From: Wallemia ichthyophaga EXF-994
Lineage: Eukaryota > Basidiomycota > Wallemiomycetes > Wallemiales > Wallemiaceae
Length of the DNA stretch: 64,000 nt
Direction: 5' to 3'
NCBI RefSeq assembly: GCF_000400465.1
Contig: NW_008806294.1
Location: 62,001 to 126,000 of the forward strand
The notes under the pieces were generated by a model, which searched no databases, was not told the DNA's origin, and saw only the letters and a list, made by a program, of their open reading frames with translations. The translations under genes were made by a program, and so were the position numbers. Positions 53,008-63,688 of this stretch are shown here, in pieces (the stretch's first letter is position 1; each line of letters opens with the position of its first letter).

Positions 53008-54486
53008 ATGCCAGAAAATTTATTTAAAAACGTTGGAGATCTCGTCGGCGACTTCGAGGAGAGCCCCGTACAAGAAATAGAATCGCTCTGTATGGACTGT
53101 GAGAAGATGGGCGTCACTAGAATGCTGCTCACTATGATCCCTTACTTCAAAGAAGTCGTTGTTATGTCCTTCAAATGCGATCACTGCGGTAATATTAACT
53201 CAGAAATTCAATCTGCAGGTGAAATTCAGCAGCGTGGCAGTCTCCACACTGTACATGTCACTTCCCCGGAAGACTTGGATAGACAAATCGTTAAATCTGA
53301 GCACGCTACCGTCTCTTTCTTAGAGTATGAGCTCACCGTTCCAGAAGGTAGAGGTCAGTTGACCAACATCGAGGGCGTTATCAGGGACACCATCCGAGAC
53401 CTCTCGATGAATCAGCCACTGAGAAAAGTTTTAGATGTGGAGGTTTACAACAAAATTAACCATTTACTCTCCAGATTGAGAGGTGCTGTTGGTGCATCTG
53501 ATGATGAGTACAACCCTGAAATCGTCGATGGTCCAACTTCTTCAATCGAAGACAAGAACAGAGCTGATGAAAGCCATGATGCTCTTCCATTCACAGCTTT
53601 CACCGTACAAGTTAGAGATCCATCAGGTAACTCCTTTGTCTCCTTTAAGGAATCTCCAAACGATCCAAAGTGGTCTATTCGTGCCTTTAAGCGTACACAC
53701 GAAGAGAATGTCGCTCTTAGACTCGCAAATGAAGAAGATAAACCACAAGAGAATGTCAAGCAGGTCGCAGGTCTCAGCGATTCAGATGAGATCACTGCAG
53801 ACGAAGTCCTCCAATTCCCTGGCATATGTTCAAGTTGCGCAAAGGACAGTCCAACCAACATGAAAAAGGTTAACATCCCTTACTTCCAAGATATTTTGAT
53901 CATGTCAACCAACTGCGAGCACTGTGGATTCAAGGACAACGAAGTCAAATCAGGTGGTGCAATTCCAGAGAAAGGCAAGCGTATCACTTTAAAGGTTGAA
54001 GATGAGGAGGATTTATCTAGAGACATTCTCAAGTCAGAGCACGCTGGTTTGTCTATTCCAGACATCAACCTCGTCCTTGAACCTGGAACTCTTGGTGGTA
54101 GATTCACAACCCTTGAAGGTCTTCTCGCTCAAGTTTACGAAGATCTCTCGACAAAGGCTTTCATTGGCGATAGTGCTATCGATACTCAGGCTGGTGATTC
54201 AGGATTAATTGGTAGTACTCAAATGCAGGAGTTTGATAAGTTTTTGACCCAACTCAAGACTGTCATGACAGCAGCAAAACCATTTACCGTTATAATCGAC
54301 GATCCTCTCTCCAGCTCTTACATCCAAAACTTCAACGCACCAGAACCCGATGAACAAATCCTTATTGAGGAGTATGAGCGTACTCACCAGCAGAATGATG
54401 ATCTAGGATTAACACAGTGGGTTTATACGTTTAAAGAGGGACGAACTGACAAAATTTTCTGCAGAATGAAGACTGAAAATTACTAA
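53008..54486 (+). CDS. ZPR1: Zinc-finger protein ZPR1
   Basis: An intronless protein of about 490 residues with two ZPR1 modules. Each has a C4 finger plus beta-rich domain. The first is CMDCEKMGVTRML...IPYFKEVVVMSFKCDHCG; the second is CSSCAKDSPTNMKKVNIPYFQDILIMSTNCEHCG. Each is followed by SEHA-type (KSEHATVSF, KSEHAGLSIP) and GRFTTLEGLL-type motifs. ZPR1 is a chaperone-like partner of translation factor eEF1A. The ATG at 53008 (MPENLFKNVGDLVGDF) fits the family; the longer open frame upstream overlaps the SAP30-like gene promoter. The final ~15 residues after NDDLGL may differ if an unseen intron exists. Confidence 0.95.
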   Translation: MPENLFKNVGDLVGDFEESPVQEIESLCMDCEKMGVTRMLLTMIPYFKEVVVMSFKCDHCGNINSEIQSAGEIQQRGSLHTVHVTSPEDLDRQIVKSEHATVSFLEYELTVPEGRGQLTNIEGVIRDTIRDLSMNQPLRKVLDVEVYNKINHLLSRLRGAVGASDDEYNPEIVDGPTSSIEDKNRADESHDALPFTAFTVQVRDPSGNSFVSFKESPNDPKWSIRAFKRTHEENVALRLANEEDKPQENVKQVAGLSDSDEITADEVLQFPGICSSCAKDSPTNMKKVNIPYFQDILIMSTNCEHCGFKDNEVKSGGAIPEKGKRITLKVEDEEDLSRDILKSEHAGLSIPDINLVLEPGTLGGRFTTLEGLLAQVYEDLSTKAFIGDSAIDTQAGDSGLIGSTQMQEFDKFLTQLKTVMTAAKPFTVIIDDPLSSSYIQNFNAPEPDEQILIEEYERTHQQNDDLGLTQWVYTFKEGRTDKIFCRMKTENY

Positions 54487-54636
54487 CCTTAAGCATTCCT
54501 TTGAGCACTCATAAAGGACTAAGTTATTTCTCTCTATAGACATGTGTACATTTTTATCGATCTTTCCTTTGCAAGCCAGTGCAATTTCCATTCTTAAAAC
54601 ACGCACGTGGGTGATTGTTTGCTTCCCACGTTCAGT

Positions 54637-56120
54637 ATGATTGTGCCAACAGTAGCTAGTATCTTGCTGTATATATCTCAATTATTCGTTGGGAGTATTG
54701 TCAGGGAGTCAAATGATTTCACTTTGCCTTCTCTGGGCGAGAGCAACACCAGCTTTGTCAACTCGCTCAAATTGAATAATGTAACGGATATGAAGAGGCA
54801 CGGTAGACTAAGCAAGTGGTCTGCTACCAATAAGGCAAGATTTCTTAAGGATCTGGACGCCGGTAAGGCTGGTGATTGGATCGTCGGTGAGATTCTCAAA
54901 CACTGGTAATTCAACTCCCCCTCACCCCGTTTACAGCTCTAGGCAACCAGGCTGCAGACACAGACAGTCTCGCTAGCTCTATCGCTATGGCTTACCACCT
55001 CGAACATACACAAGAAGGTACAAATGCAATCGCTTTATTACAAACACCGCGTGACTCGTTAGACTTACGTCCAGAAAACAAACTGGCGTTGAGGGATGCA
55101 GCTATGTCCCATGGAGACCATCAGGATCTGCTCACAATCGATGAGTTACCGATGAAAGTTAAGAGACTTGCACCTCTGCTTAAAGGTATAGCGTTAGTGG
55201 ATCACCCAGAGCCAGTTGGTGATTGGAAGCTAGCCAACATTTCTGCAATCATTGATCATCACAAGGATAGGCATTGGGGTGAAGATGCTGATCCGCGTAT
55301 CATTGAAATGTCCAAGAGCTGTTCATCTCTAGTTGCTAGAGATCTGATGAATGATCACAGGAATCTACAAATGGAGGGTGAAAAAATGCCTCGTGAGTTA
55401 GCAGATATACTCCTCGCAGCGATTGCATTAGATAGTGATGGATTGGAGAACGCGACTGATGTAGATCTTAGCTCTGCTGTAGAGCTGTACAAATACGCAA
55501 ACGGACAGCACAAGAAATTCAAAAGCAAGAAATTTTTCAAGTACATGACCAAGCTTAATAGAGCATATAGAAATGCTCGCAAGGATCTTGAACAGCTCAA
55601 TTTCCTCGATCTGCTCAAAAGAGACTATAAAGGTGACCTCTTCCAGCCCTCAAACCACAAGCAGCACAGATTGCACCTCGGGTTCGCCAGCATACCATTC
55701 TCAATTGAAGATCAGATTAAAAGATCGCTTCCTAGCAAAACACTTCGCGAGTACAGAGCCATCGAGCGGCAGTTCATGATTGATAGAAGCAGCGATATAA
55801 ACGTCATTATGTCGAAACACAAGGAGAAAGATGTGAACGGGGAGAAAGTTAAAGTGAGAGATATAGGCGTGCTCGTCAGACACGATGGCAGGCTGAATGG
55901 CACTTCACTCGCGCAAGTTTCGTTCGACAATATTGTTAAAGCGATTGAAGGCAATTTGCAAGTAAAGAGGTGGAATGGATCTGATGGCGGAGACGATGGT
56001 GGAGAGTTAGGCGGACGCAGACGAATCTGGACACAAATCGGAGGCAATGGTGCGGACAGTGGTGGCGTCGGAAGGAAGGTAATAAGGCCGCTAATAGAGG
56101 AATCATTGAGGTATATTTGA
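54637..56120 (+). CDS. PPX1: Exopolyphosphatase PPX1 (DHH family) with hydrophobic N-terminus
   Basis: Exon 1 starts at ATG 54637 with MIVPTVASILLYISQLFVG, a signal-peptide or anchor-like stretch. Using the GTGAGA donor after DWIV and the TTTACAG acceptor (54936) gives IVALGNQAADTDSLASS, the DHH-family N-terminal motif; the other obvious donor (TG|GTAATT) breaks the phase. Further motifs are LVDHPEP, SAIIDHHKDRHWG (the DHH motif), SCSSLVARDL and the C-terminal DHHA2-type domain (DYKGDLFQ, LHLGFASIPFSIEDQI). PPX1 hydrolyses inorganic polyphosphate. The yeast enzyme is soluble, so the N-terminal segment is unusual. Confidence 0.92.
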
Positions 56121-56248
56121 AGGCTATGAAACGTTCCAATGCCATAATACATTCGCACAATTTTAATATTTTTGTACTCGTGCGCCGATTTGACTGGCCG
56201 ACATGCGCCCCCTTAAATTACGACACTTGAGATCTAGACGATAAATTT

Positions 56249-59187
56249 ATGGCAAGCACGAGCAGCGCAATCCAGCAAATAATATTTCGTAAGCCTTCGC
56301 GGAAATATTCAACGTCTGGTTTTGAGCGCAGATCGATTTGGGGAAAGACTGGGATAGATTTGAACGGGAGCGAGAGCGGTAGCGCAGGCGACACAACCAG
56401 TGAGCGTGGCAGCAGCTCACCTGGTATGAGATCAAGATCAATTTCGATATCTCGTCCGCCATCTGCTTATTCTGCTTATTCTGCACGGACTGCTCGGTCA
56501 GCAGCCTCAGCACCCTTAGCAACCGCGCAGAATACAGAAAAAGAGCTGCCGAAGCCATACGAGGCCAATGAGGGCTCTGAGATTAGCACTATTATTGAAG
56601 ATAATGAGGACACGGAAACTATCAACGGCGAACGTGCAAATGGGTCTGAAAGCGTGAGCAGAAATTGCTATACTCATACGCCTACTGAAACTTAGCAGAC
56701 ATTTAGAGCTGAAGATGCGAGAGCCAATGAAGCTCAGGACCAAGATTCACATTCAGATTCCTCGTCTTCCTCAAATTCACTCAGACGCAGTGCATCCTTC
56801 AAATCGCTAGCTCAATCAGTTGCGTCCACAACTGACCAGTCTTTTGTCTCTGCACAGGAAAGTATAGAATCCATGTCGAGTGCAGCGTCATTCCACTCAA
56901 CACCGTCGACATTAAACATTCAAGGGGATGATGAGAACGATGCTAGCTCTGTGAGCTTGGCCTCGCAGTATTCTCAGAGCAGCGCGAATAACGACGAAAG
57001 AGAGGCCCTGGACGCTGCCACTGCTTTGCCTGACGTACAGGTGGACAACAGACGACAGAGTGCCGACAGCGCCAATAATGTTGATGCAAACAAAGAATCC
57101 AAGCCCAACAACAGCACTGATACTAGCCCCGCCAATACTGTAGTCGATAGTATTTTCGATAGCACACAAAGAAGCCATGGAAGCCCTACCTCTGAGCTGG
57201 AATCTAACATCAGCACAACAACAGCAGCAACTGTGACACCGAAGCAGTCGCCAACGCTGCCCCTTTCGCCAAAAAAGAGAAATTTTTCAACTACCAGTAA
57301 CGCATCAACAGTCAGAGCATCAATGACCAGGAATCTGCCAGATGCACCAGCTGTACCAGTTACGACCGCTTTATCAGTTGCACCAACTGCACCAACTGCA
57401 CCAACTGCACCAACTGCACCCGCTACATCTGCTACACCACCAAAAGGAAATAGACGAAGAGTAGCATCAACTCCGTCTAACAACAACCAAGTGAACTTTA
57501 GACGGCTCTCCACCGATACAAGCTCAACAAAACCACCTTTACCTGAAAGACCGCAGAGTCAACTGCTGCTACCAAGCGATTTCGTAAAAATGCGCAAAAG
57601 TGGTGGTTCACCGAGCACTGTCGGTGATAGTGTTGTTAGTGAGAGTACAAAGTATCCTGCTTCGAATGCTACATCAACTACAAACAAGATTCCACGCTCG
57701 GAAGCGACGAGCGCGACAACACGCAGTCGGACATGGTCAGTTAGTGGAACTGCACTGTCTAGCAAACCTAGCGTGAAGAGACCTACGACCAGCATAGACC
57801 AGATGCTACCTGATGATGCTTTAGGTATAGATCGCTCAATGCTTAGTATCAGTGTTACAAGTGGAGCAGCTGAGAAGCTGACCAAACCAAGTAAATCCTT
57901 CATGGGTAAAAAGAGAAGCGCGAACTGGAGCGGAGCGCGTGGTAGAAAGCACACACAACTATACAAACCTACGATAACACTCGGATTGAACAGCCACTTC
58001 AAACCACCTCAGAAATTAGATCCTCATTCTGTTCTCATCAAAGGTGCGTGTTTTTGGCTTTGTGGTTCTGGCTAACGCTATCAACAGTTCATAGCACCGC
58101 TTTGGATAACTTTGACGCGATGACTCTCATGCGTGGCTCTAACGCCCAATACAACAACAAGAACAAAAGTGGCATGGAGGCCCCACCTGGTCCTGAGTAC
58201 GGCTTCATCCCTGGTAGAATGGCTCTCGGACAGGTCGTAGAGGTTGGTTGGAAAGTGAAAAACATCAATCGCCAGTGGGTATGGGCTTTGCTCTCTACAG
58301 AGAAGGTGAGAAGAGGTGTTTGTGAAAAGGCCAACTGCTAACCTATCACTTTAAAGTCGGGATGTCTTAGCGAATACATTGTCGTCAACCGGACTAGAGT
58401 TTCGCCGGCACCTATCGAAAAAGCCGGTCAGGACATTAGCAAATTGTCTACTGTCCCTCTTAAAGCATTTGCGGCACAAAAGCTCTCCACATCACACATG
58501 GCACAACTAAAACAAGGATCACGCATTCTTGTACTCGCCGCTAGTTCCAACCCGTACAACTCCGTATCGACTTATATCATAGAAGAGCTGAAAGAGCGTA
58601 ATTGTCAGGTATTTGTGCAGACAACGACGCACTCCGATTTTAACTATGGCGTTGGAGTGTACGAGTTAGCAGGTGCATTGAAAGATATCACTTCTGACCA
58701 GCTCGAGGGTAGTTTCGAGATGGTGATCGATGCGCGACTTTGTTTTGACGAAAAGGAAAACATCCAGGCTCTTGAGTGGTGCAGGAGGATTCTATGCAGA
58801 AATGGCGCATTTATCACACTCGTTCCTGACATGATGGACGTCGATCAATCAAAACCAGTCAAGACGCGGAGTCTTTGGAGTCAAATAGTCGGCATGCTTT
58901 TTGGTAGTCAGTCCAGAAAGAGTTTACAGAAGGTCGTTCTCGGCGTACCTGGCGAAGACGACGTCGACCCGGCGTCAGGTATGGATGTGAGAGATATTTT
59001 GGATGAGATTGCTCGCAAGATTAACAGTGGTGTTTACTCCACATTCCTCAACGACAAGTCGCACATTAATGCATATCAGCTGGAGAATGCCACGTCGGCA
59101 TTCCATACTATTGGGTTTAATGAGAGGGGGAACCATATCAACAATCAACCTTTATCAGATTATGCAGTTGTTAGGATGCGTTCTTAG
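56249..59187 (+). CDS. AST1-like protein (zinc-type alcohol dehydrogenase/quinone reductase fold) with long disordered N-terminus
   Basis: Exon 1 from ATG 56249 joins through GTGAGC...TAGCAG (about 56655-56699) to a long Ser/Thr/Ala-rich region of nearly 600 residues. It includes an APT repeat and many RS/SxR motifs. After YKPTITLGLNSHFKPPQKLDPHSVLIK the conserved part begins: VHSTALDNFDAMTLMRG, PGPEYGFIPGRMALGQVVEVGWKV, then after an intron GCLSEYIVVNRTRVSPAP, and SRILVLAASSNPYNSVSTYII. AST1 helps sort the plasma-membrane H+-ATPase Pma1 in yeast. The core lacks obvious catalytic zinc ligands. The whole is about twice the length of yeast Ast1. Orthology is likely, not certain. Confidence 0.85.
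57380..57420. repeat. 9-bp tandem repeat encoding Ala-Pro-Thr
   Basis: About four perfect copies of CACCAACTG in frame, giving an APTAPTAPT stretch within the disordered part of the AST1-like protein. Likely length-polymorphic. Confidence 0.85.
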
Positions 59188-59272
59188 TTTTTTTTTTTGT
59201 TTTACAGTCTACTTTTAATTATATTACAATGCACTTGCAATTACTTTTAATTTTCGTCTATACGTTTGATTC

Positions 59273-60629
59273 TCACTTCTTCTTGCGCGATATGTCTTTG
59301 GCTTTTTTGCCTCCGACACTCATTTCTTCATCGTCGTTCAGCACACCGGCCAAGTCCATAGCTTCGCGCGCAACCTGATTGATGTACTTGAAGCGATCAG
59401 CGCCAAGATGAACACCACCATACCATCTCGTTACAACAACTAGAACGTCTGAGTTGGGTGTCAAAGCGAGCGATCAATGGAATGTCTTTGTGTGTACTCA
59501 CTGTTTACATCCTGGAGATATGTTTGATGAGATCATGTGCAAAAATCGGAAATCATACGCGAAAACAAAAAGAAGAAACCTACCAAAATAGACAAAAGGT
59601 GCGCAATACGATTGCCTGCAGCAGATTCGCCGTCGTCATCATTATCTGAGATTGAGATGTCAGGTTAGCATTGCAGGGAGAGTTGAAAAAGACCAACCTT
59701 GATGCTGGACACCATCAGGGGATCTGAATCTCCAAGCATCTAGAGAGGTGTGAGGATTGCGGAGAGTGGTAGTGATAAGAGAGCACCCACTGATAACGGG
59801 ATGAGTAGCACGAGCAATTTTCTACCACAGAAATCAGCACGAATCGCCAAAGCAACACGTACCCACTCTATCGTTCTGCAAATGGCCCAGAATGAGTGGT
59901 ACCTGTGTATGTGAAGAGATGCGAACGCAATGGCCAGCTTATGTGGTGGTGTGAGAGGGGGTAAATGTTAAACATACGCATCGACGACTGACCGAAAGTA
60001 GATTTGGAGTAAGTAACAGAAGGTGTAGTAACGATTTCGAGTCCATCAGGCAGACCATCGAGTTGATGTTCTAGAGAAGCAGCAAACGCCGCATCTTCCT
60101 CCAATTGTCTCTCCTGAGCAATAAGTTGAGGATTAGTGGCTAATCTGACCTCGCGCTCCTCCTCTCTTTGCAACTCGCCAACAACGACTCTATTAGTGAG
60201 ATCCTCGTACCATTTCGTGCATTTCTCGCGCGCGTCTTCTACACCGTTATAGATGGCAGCCTCGCCTTGTACCCACTCAGCCCCGCCCGTCTGGGATATG
60301 AATGAACGGAGGATCTGACCGAAGAGGGAGGAGTCCACGCCGTGGGAGCCTATGTATTTCGACAGGAGTTGCATCTGCGGCGCGGCTGTGTGTGGGTATG
60401 CTTGAGGGAGTGATATAAGAATATCGATGCCGATTTCGTCGTGTGGTTCGAGAAGGTTTGCTCCCACTACTATCCGGATCGTCCCCGGCTCGTCATCCGC
60501 TTGATTCTCCCGCCCCTCTTCGCCGAATTGACACAGGGCTTCGGGACCGTAGATGGCCTGCAGTGCTTCTAGCTCGGTGGCGAGCGTGTCCCTGCCGCTT
60601 TCGTACAGTTTGGTGATGAGATCCTGCAT
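59273..60629 (-). CDS. YIH1: IMPACT/Yih1 homolog (RWD domain + UPF0029), Gcn2 regulator
   Basis: The ATG at 60629 gives MQDLITKLYESGRDTLATELEALQAIYG, the start of an RWD domain (EIGIDILISLPQAYPHTAAPQMQLLS). Upstream open frame has no ATG. A charged helix (CTKWYEDLTNRVVVGELQREEEREVRLA) links to the UPF0029 domain, which begins VTYSKSTFG and is cut by several mini-introns. It ends SDVLVVVTRWYGGVHLGADRFKYINQVAREAM, the family signature, plus a Lys-rich tail. Yih1/IMPACT competes with Gcn2 for Gcn1 and so dampens the amino-acid starvation response. Exons between 59464 and 59990 are not fully mapped. Confidence 0.9.
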
Positions 60630-60757
60630 CGCACGCGTGCTGTGTCCTGTGTGCTGCTTAGTGCTCTCGTGGTGGCACACAAACAAAGACAAAAGATAGA
60701 AATATCGCTCAATCGATTCATGCTCAGTTCAGTTCTACATGTGTTCCGGTAGATGGA

Positions 60758-61481
60758 TCAGCCCAGCGACTTGTTCAGATAGTCTTCCGTTAGCGCCTCA
60801 GCGCCGTCTCTGACTTCTACAATCTAAGCGGCGTCAGCGAGGCGCTGTTGCATTCGCAGTACTCAATACTCACCCTACTGACTTGAGCCACCTGCTGGAA
60901 CATTGATAAGCCACTGTAAGCGGGGTAAGCAAAAGCAGCGGTACTGTCTCGCTCCAACTCACGACGCGTGCAAAGTATTCATTTCCGGTGAGGACGTAGT
61001 CGGTTTCCAGTTGATCATCGCTAGAGGCACGGCTAATCTGCCGTCAGCGTGTTTGAGGGGGTATGATATAACGACGTATCGCGGCGCGTTTTCTGGAAGT
61101 TCTGGTGTTCGGTGTGAGCTGGAGGTGTGCGCCGGTCGCGGAGGACACTCCCACCATCTGCCAGCTCCTCCACGGAAATGTTCTCGAGGCGCTCGTCGAC
61201 TTCCAGGCAGAGCTGATGATGTTGTTAGAAGTGTGCGCAGACGCGTCTGAGAGTGTGGGCCACCTTCTGCTTGTTGATCTGCGTGGCTGGCGTTAGTACC
61301 CTTTCAATCCTCATACGCACAACCCCACGCACTTTGACAATCAACACGGAAATACCTTCAAGTCTGCTGAATCTGAATTTACGCAGCTCCTCTCGGACTT
61401 GGACGGGTATGTCGATCTGGCGCTATCAGATAGGCAATTCAAACGCCTCTTTTGCCCGCTCACAGTTTTCGATTGTGACAT
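60758..61481 (-). CDS. AIM7: Glia maturation factor (GMF/Aim7/Gmf1), ADF-H domain
   Basis: A gene made only of mini-exons. From ATG 61481: MSQSKT, GTGAGC intron, RQIDIPVQVREELRKFRFSRLEG and ISVLIVK, GTGCGT intron with a perfect TACTAAC branch, INKQK, intron, LCLEVDERLENISVEELAD, intron, ELPENAPRYVVISYPLKHAD with GRLAVPLAMINWKP, intron, GLSMFQQVAQVSR, intron, IVEVRDGAEALTEDYL. It stops at TGA 60758..60760. All seven pieces join in phase into one ADF-homology domain of about 140 residues. GMF binds Arp2/3 and severs branched actin. Divergent from TRS23 with 41 bp between start codons. Confidence 0.93.
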
Positions 61482-61522
61482 GGTGGTTGAGCTGAATGCT
61501 GTTATCTATCTCCCCAACGCCC

Positions 61523-62058
61523 ATGACATTCCCTCTGGTGCACAGTCTGTGGATATTGAATAAAGCAGGCGGATTGGTGTACTCGCGGTCTTTTTCTGGT
61601 GCGTTTTGCTCCACTTGCGCTTTCACATACGTTGTCTCAATCGCAGTTGGACAGATCAATTGCCGGGGCTCAACTCTAATGAGCAGCTCGTGTTGGCTGG
61701 CACATTGCACGGTGTGCATGCCATCTGCTCGCGCATTTCCCCAATCACGACCTCTAAATGCAGCGGTGTACAAGTACTCGAATCCGATTCGTTCGATCTA
61801 ACTATCTTCTTGACAAGGACTGGTGGGTTGTATGCGCTTTGATTAGACACGCTATTAACCCACACAGGCACAAAATTCGTCCTGATTACCACACCAGGTC
61901 ATCCAGCTACCCAGGCACTCCTCAGTAGGGTTTACGAGGTTTACGCAGACACAGTAATGAAAAATCCTTTCCATATACCTGAAATGCCAATACGGAATGA
62001 AATTCTCGACAGGACGCTCGATGGATTCCTGCGAACACCCGATTTTATGACTCATTAG
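61523..62058 (+). CDS. TRS23: TRAPP subunit Trs23/TRAPPC4
   Basis: The ATG at 61523 gives MTFPLVHSLWILNKAGGLVYSR, matching the longin-like sybindin start. One intron (ending AATCGCAG at about 61649) leads to DQLPGLNSNEQLVLAGTLHGVHAICSRIS and VQVLESDSFDLTIFLTRTG. A GTGGGT...CCACACAG intron leads to TKFVLITTPGHPATQALLSRVYEVYAD and KNPFHIPEMPIRNEILDRTL, stop at 62056..62058. TRAPP complexes tether vesicles and activate Ypt1/Rab1. The donor of the first intron is ambiguous: the strong GTGCGT is out of phase, whereas GTTTTG four bases later restores the frame. Confidence 0.9.
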
Positions 62059-62188
62059 AGAAGAAAAAGCGTTATTCATTATTAATACAGTTGTTGTAGT
62101 CTATGCGCGGTGTTTTTTACGTGTTGTGAAATTCTATGCAAGTTGAGACAAAGTTGGAAGGTATCATTCGGCATCAGAATTTACCTCT

Positions 62189-63056
62189 TTAAGCTTGCAC
62201 TTTCACGCCAACTTGCGCATCCTTCTTGGCGAGATCCATTTCACGCTTACGCTTTTCAAATGCGCGCTTCATCACGAAGAAGTCCTTGTGGAGACCACAT
62301 TCAGTCTTCTGGCCACCTTTGTCAGACCATCTGCCGGAGCGTTCATCGGCATCTGAGGTAGCCACGCCAGATGGAGCCTTGGTAGAGTGCCAGTCACCGA
62401 CGCTCTTGTAACCCTTGTCGAGGAGAGCGTTGTAGGGGACTTTGTTATTGTCCGCGTACGCCTTGACTTGCTCGAAGGTCCATGATGCTAATGGGTTAAC
62501 TTTGATAAGGCCAGTTTCATCAATTTCGATAGCAGGAATTGCAGCCCTCTCTCCACCTTGACTGCGTCTTCTACCGGTCAAAACGGCTTTAACGCCGAGT
62601 TCTTCGTATGCTCTACGAGCTGGTTCTACCTGAAGTGATTTTAGTGGAAATATGTGGAACACAAAGTAAACCCACCTTTACAGCGAAATCGTACATATCT
62701 TCATCCGAGATCCACAACTCTTTTCCGTAAAGAACCTCAAATTGTTTGACGTTGTTGACGCCGTTTGGAATGTAGTTGTGTAGCTTAGCAGAGTATTTCT
62801 CGCTAACAGTTCTCGCCAAATCGATTGTCTCATCGAAGTGGTACAAAGTATCAAGGAAGATGAGATCGACGGCGTGTGCAGCTCCTCTAGCCTTGCTGAT
62901 TTTGCTGATCATGTCAACTGCAATCGTACCTGTTAATCCGAAGGCTGTCGTTTGGTAGAGTCCATCAAGGTTATCCATTGCCCATTCTAATATTTCTTGA
63001 GGGGAGGCGTTGGAGAGCTGCTGATTGGCTGCTTCAAGTTGAGATTGTGAGATCAT
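62189..63056 (-). CDS. MET16: Phosphoadenosine phosphosulfate (PAPS) reductase, Met16
   Basis: Met16 reduces PAPS to sulfite with thioredoxin in sulfate assimilation. The ATG at 63056 opens a long exon with TTAFGLTGTIAVDMIS (nucleotide-binding loop), FLDTLYHFDETIDLA and FEVLYGKELW. One intron near 62630-62672 leads to VEPARRAYEELGVKAVLTGRRRSQGGER, VNPLASWTFEQVKAYADNN, GYKSVGDWHSTK and the catalytic KTECGLH. The C-terminal tail of about 25 residues is charged. Length of about 275 residues is normal. Confidence 0.95.
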
Positions 63057-63688
63057 ATCCTATTTTCACTTGATCGTAATGGTTTAAGTCATTTCAATTC
63101 TCTTTTCTCAAATTCTTTATAATCACGCCTTTTTTATGACAAATCCGTGATAATTTTCTTTTTGTAGTGTTTCATACTATTCTAATATCCTTTATAACAC
63201 CTACTAAAATATTTTTTCATTTCTATTATTCCGCCGCATTTCGGTGCTAAATTCCAAAAATTTTCATTATTAAGCCGATTGGCAAGGTATTTACTAGAGT
63301 GATATTTGTAATACAAATGATTATTAATATGACTAGCTTATCTATAATTGCTCGGGATCAATAATAAAATTCCATTCTCAGCAAGGTATGGGAGGCCAAC
63401 GAGCAGGGACGAGAGAGAGATGGATTAGACGATTACAATTTGCGGTTGCTTGTAGACTACTTGACAAAGTTACAAAGTCGCCACAGCAAAACTCGGCAGC
63501 AAGTATAACGCTCAATGAATTTACATTGAGCAGTAAATAAATATATCAAAATACACTCCAAGATTCCACTAATATTATTTTATATTTTAAAATTCTTGTT
63601 TCTTATTTTTGACTTGTGTCATTGCCCGCCAATCATAATCTTCGCATTTTGCAGATTCCTTCATAATCACCTCCACCAGCAAACCCCA
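63057..63688. promoter_or_regulatory. Divergent intergenic region between MET16 and the 5-aminolevulinate synthase gene
   Basis: 632 bp of AT-rich sequence with several T-runs. It is wide for this window, where most divergent pairs share less than 100 bp, consistent with two separately regulated metabolic genes. No RNA gene or exon seen; I do not identify specific binding sites. Confidence 0.4.

Noticed and set aside
54906-54936. GTAATT donor in PPX1 exon 1
   Set aside because: Its use puts the conserved GNQAADTDS out of frame; the GTGAGA donor upstream restores it.
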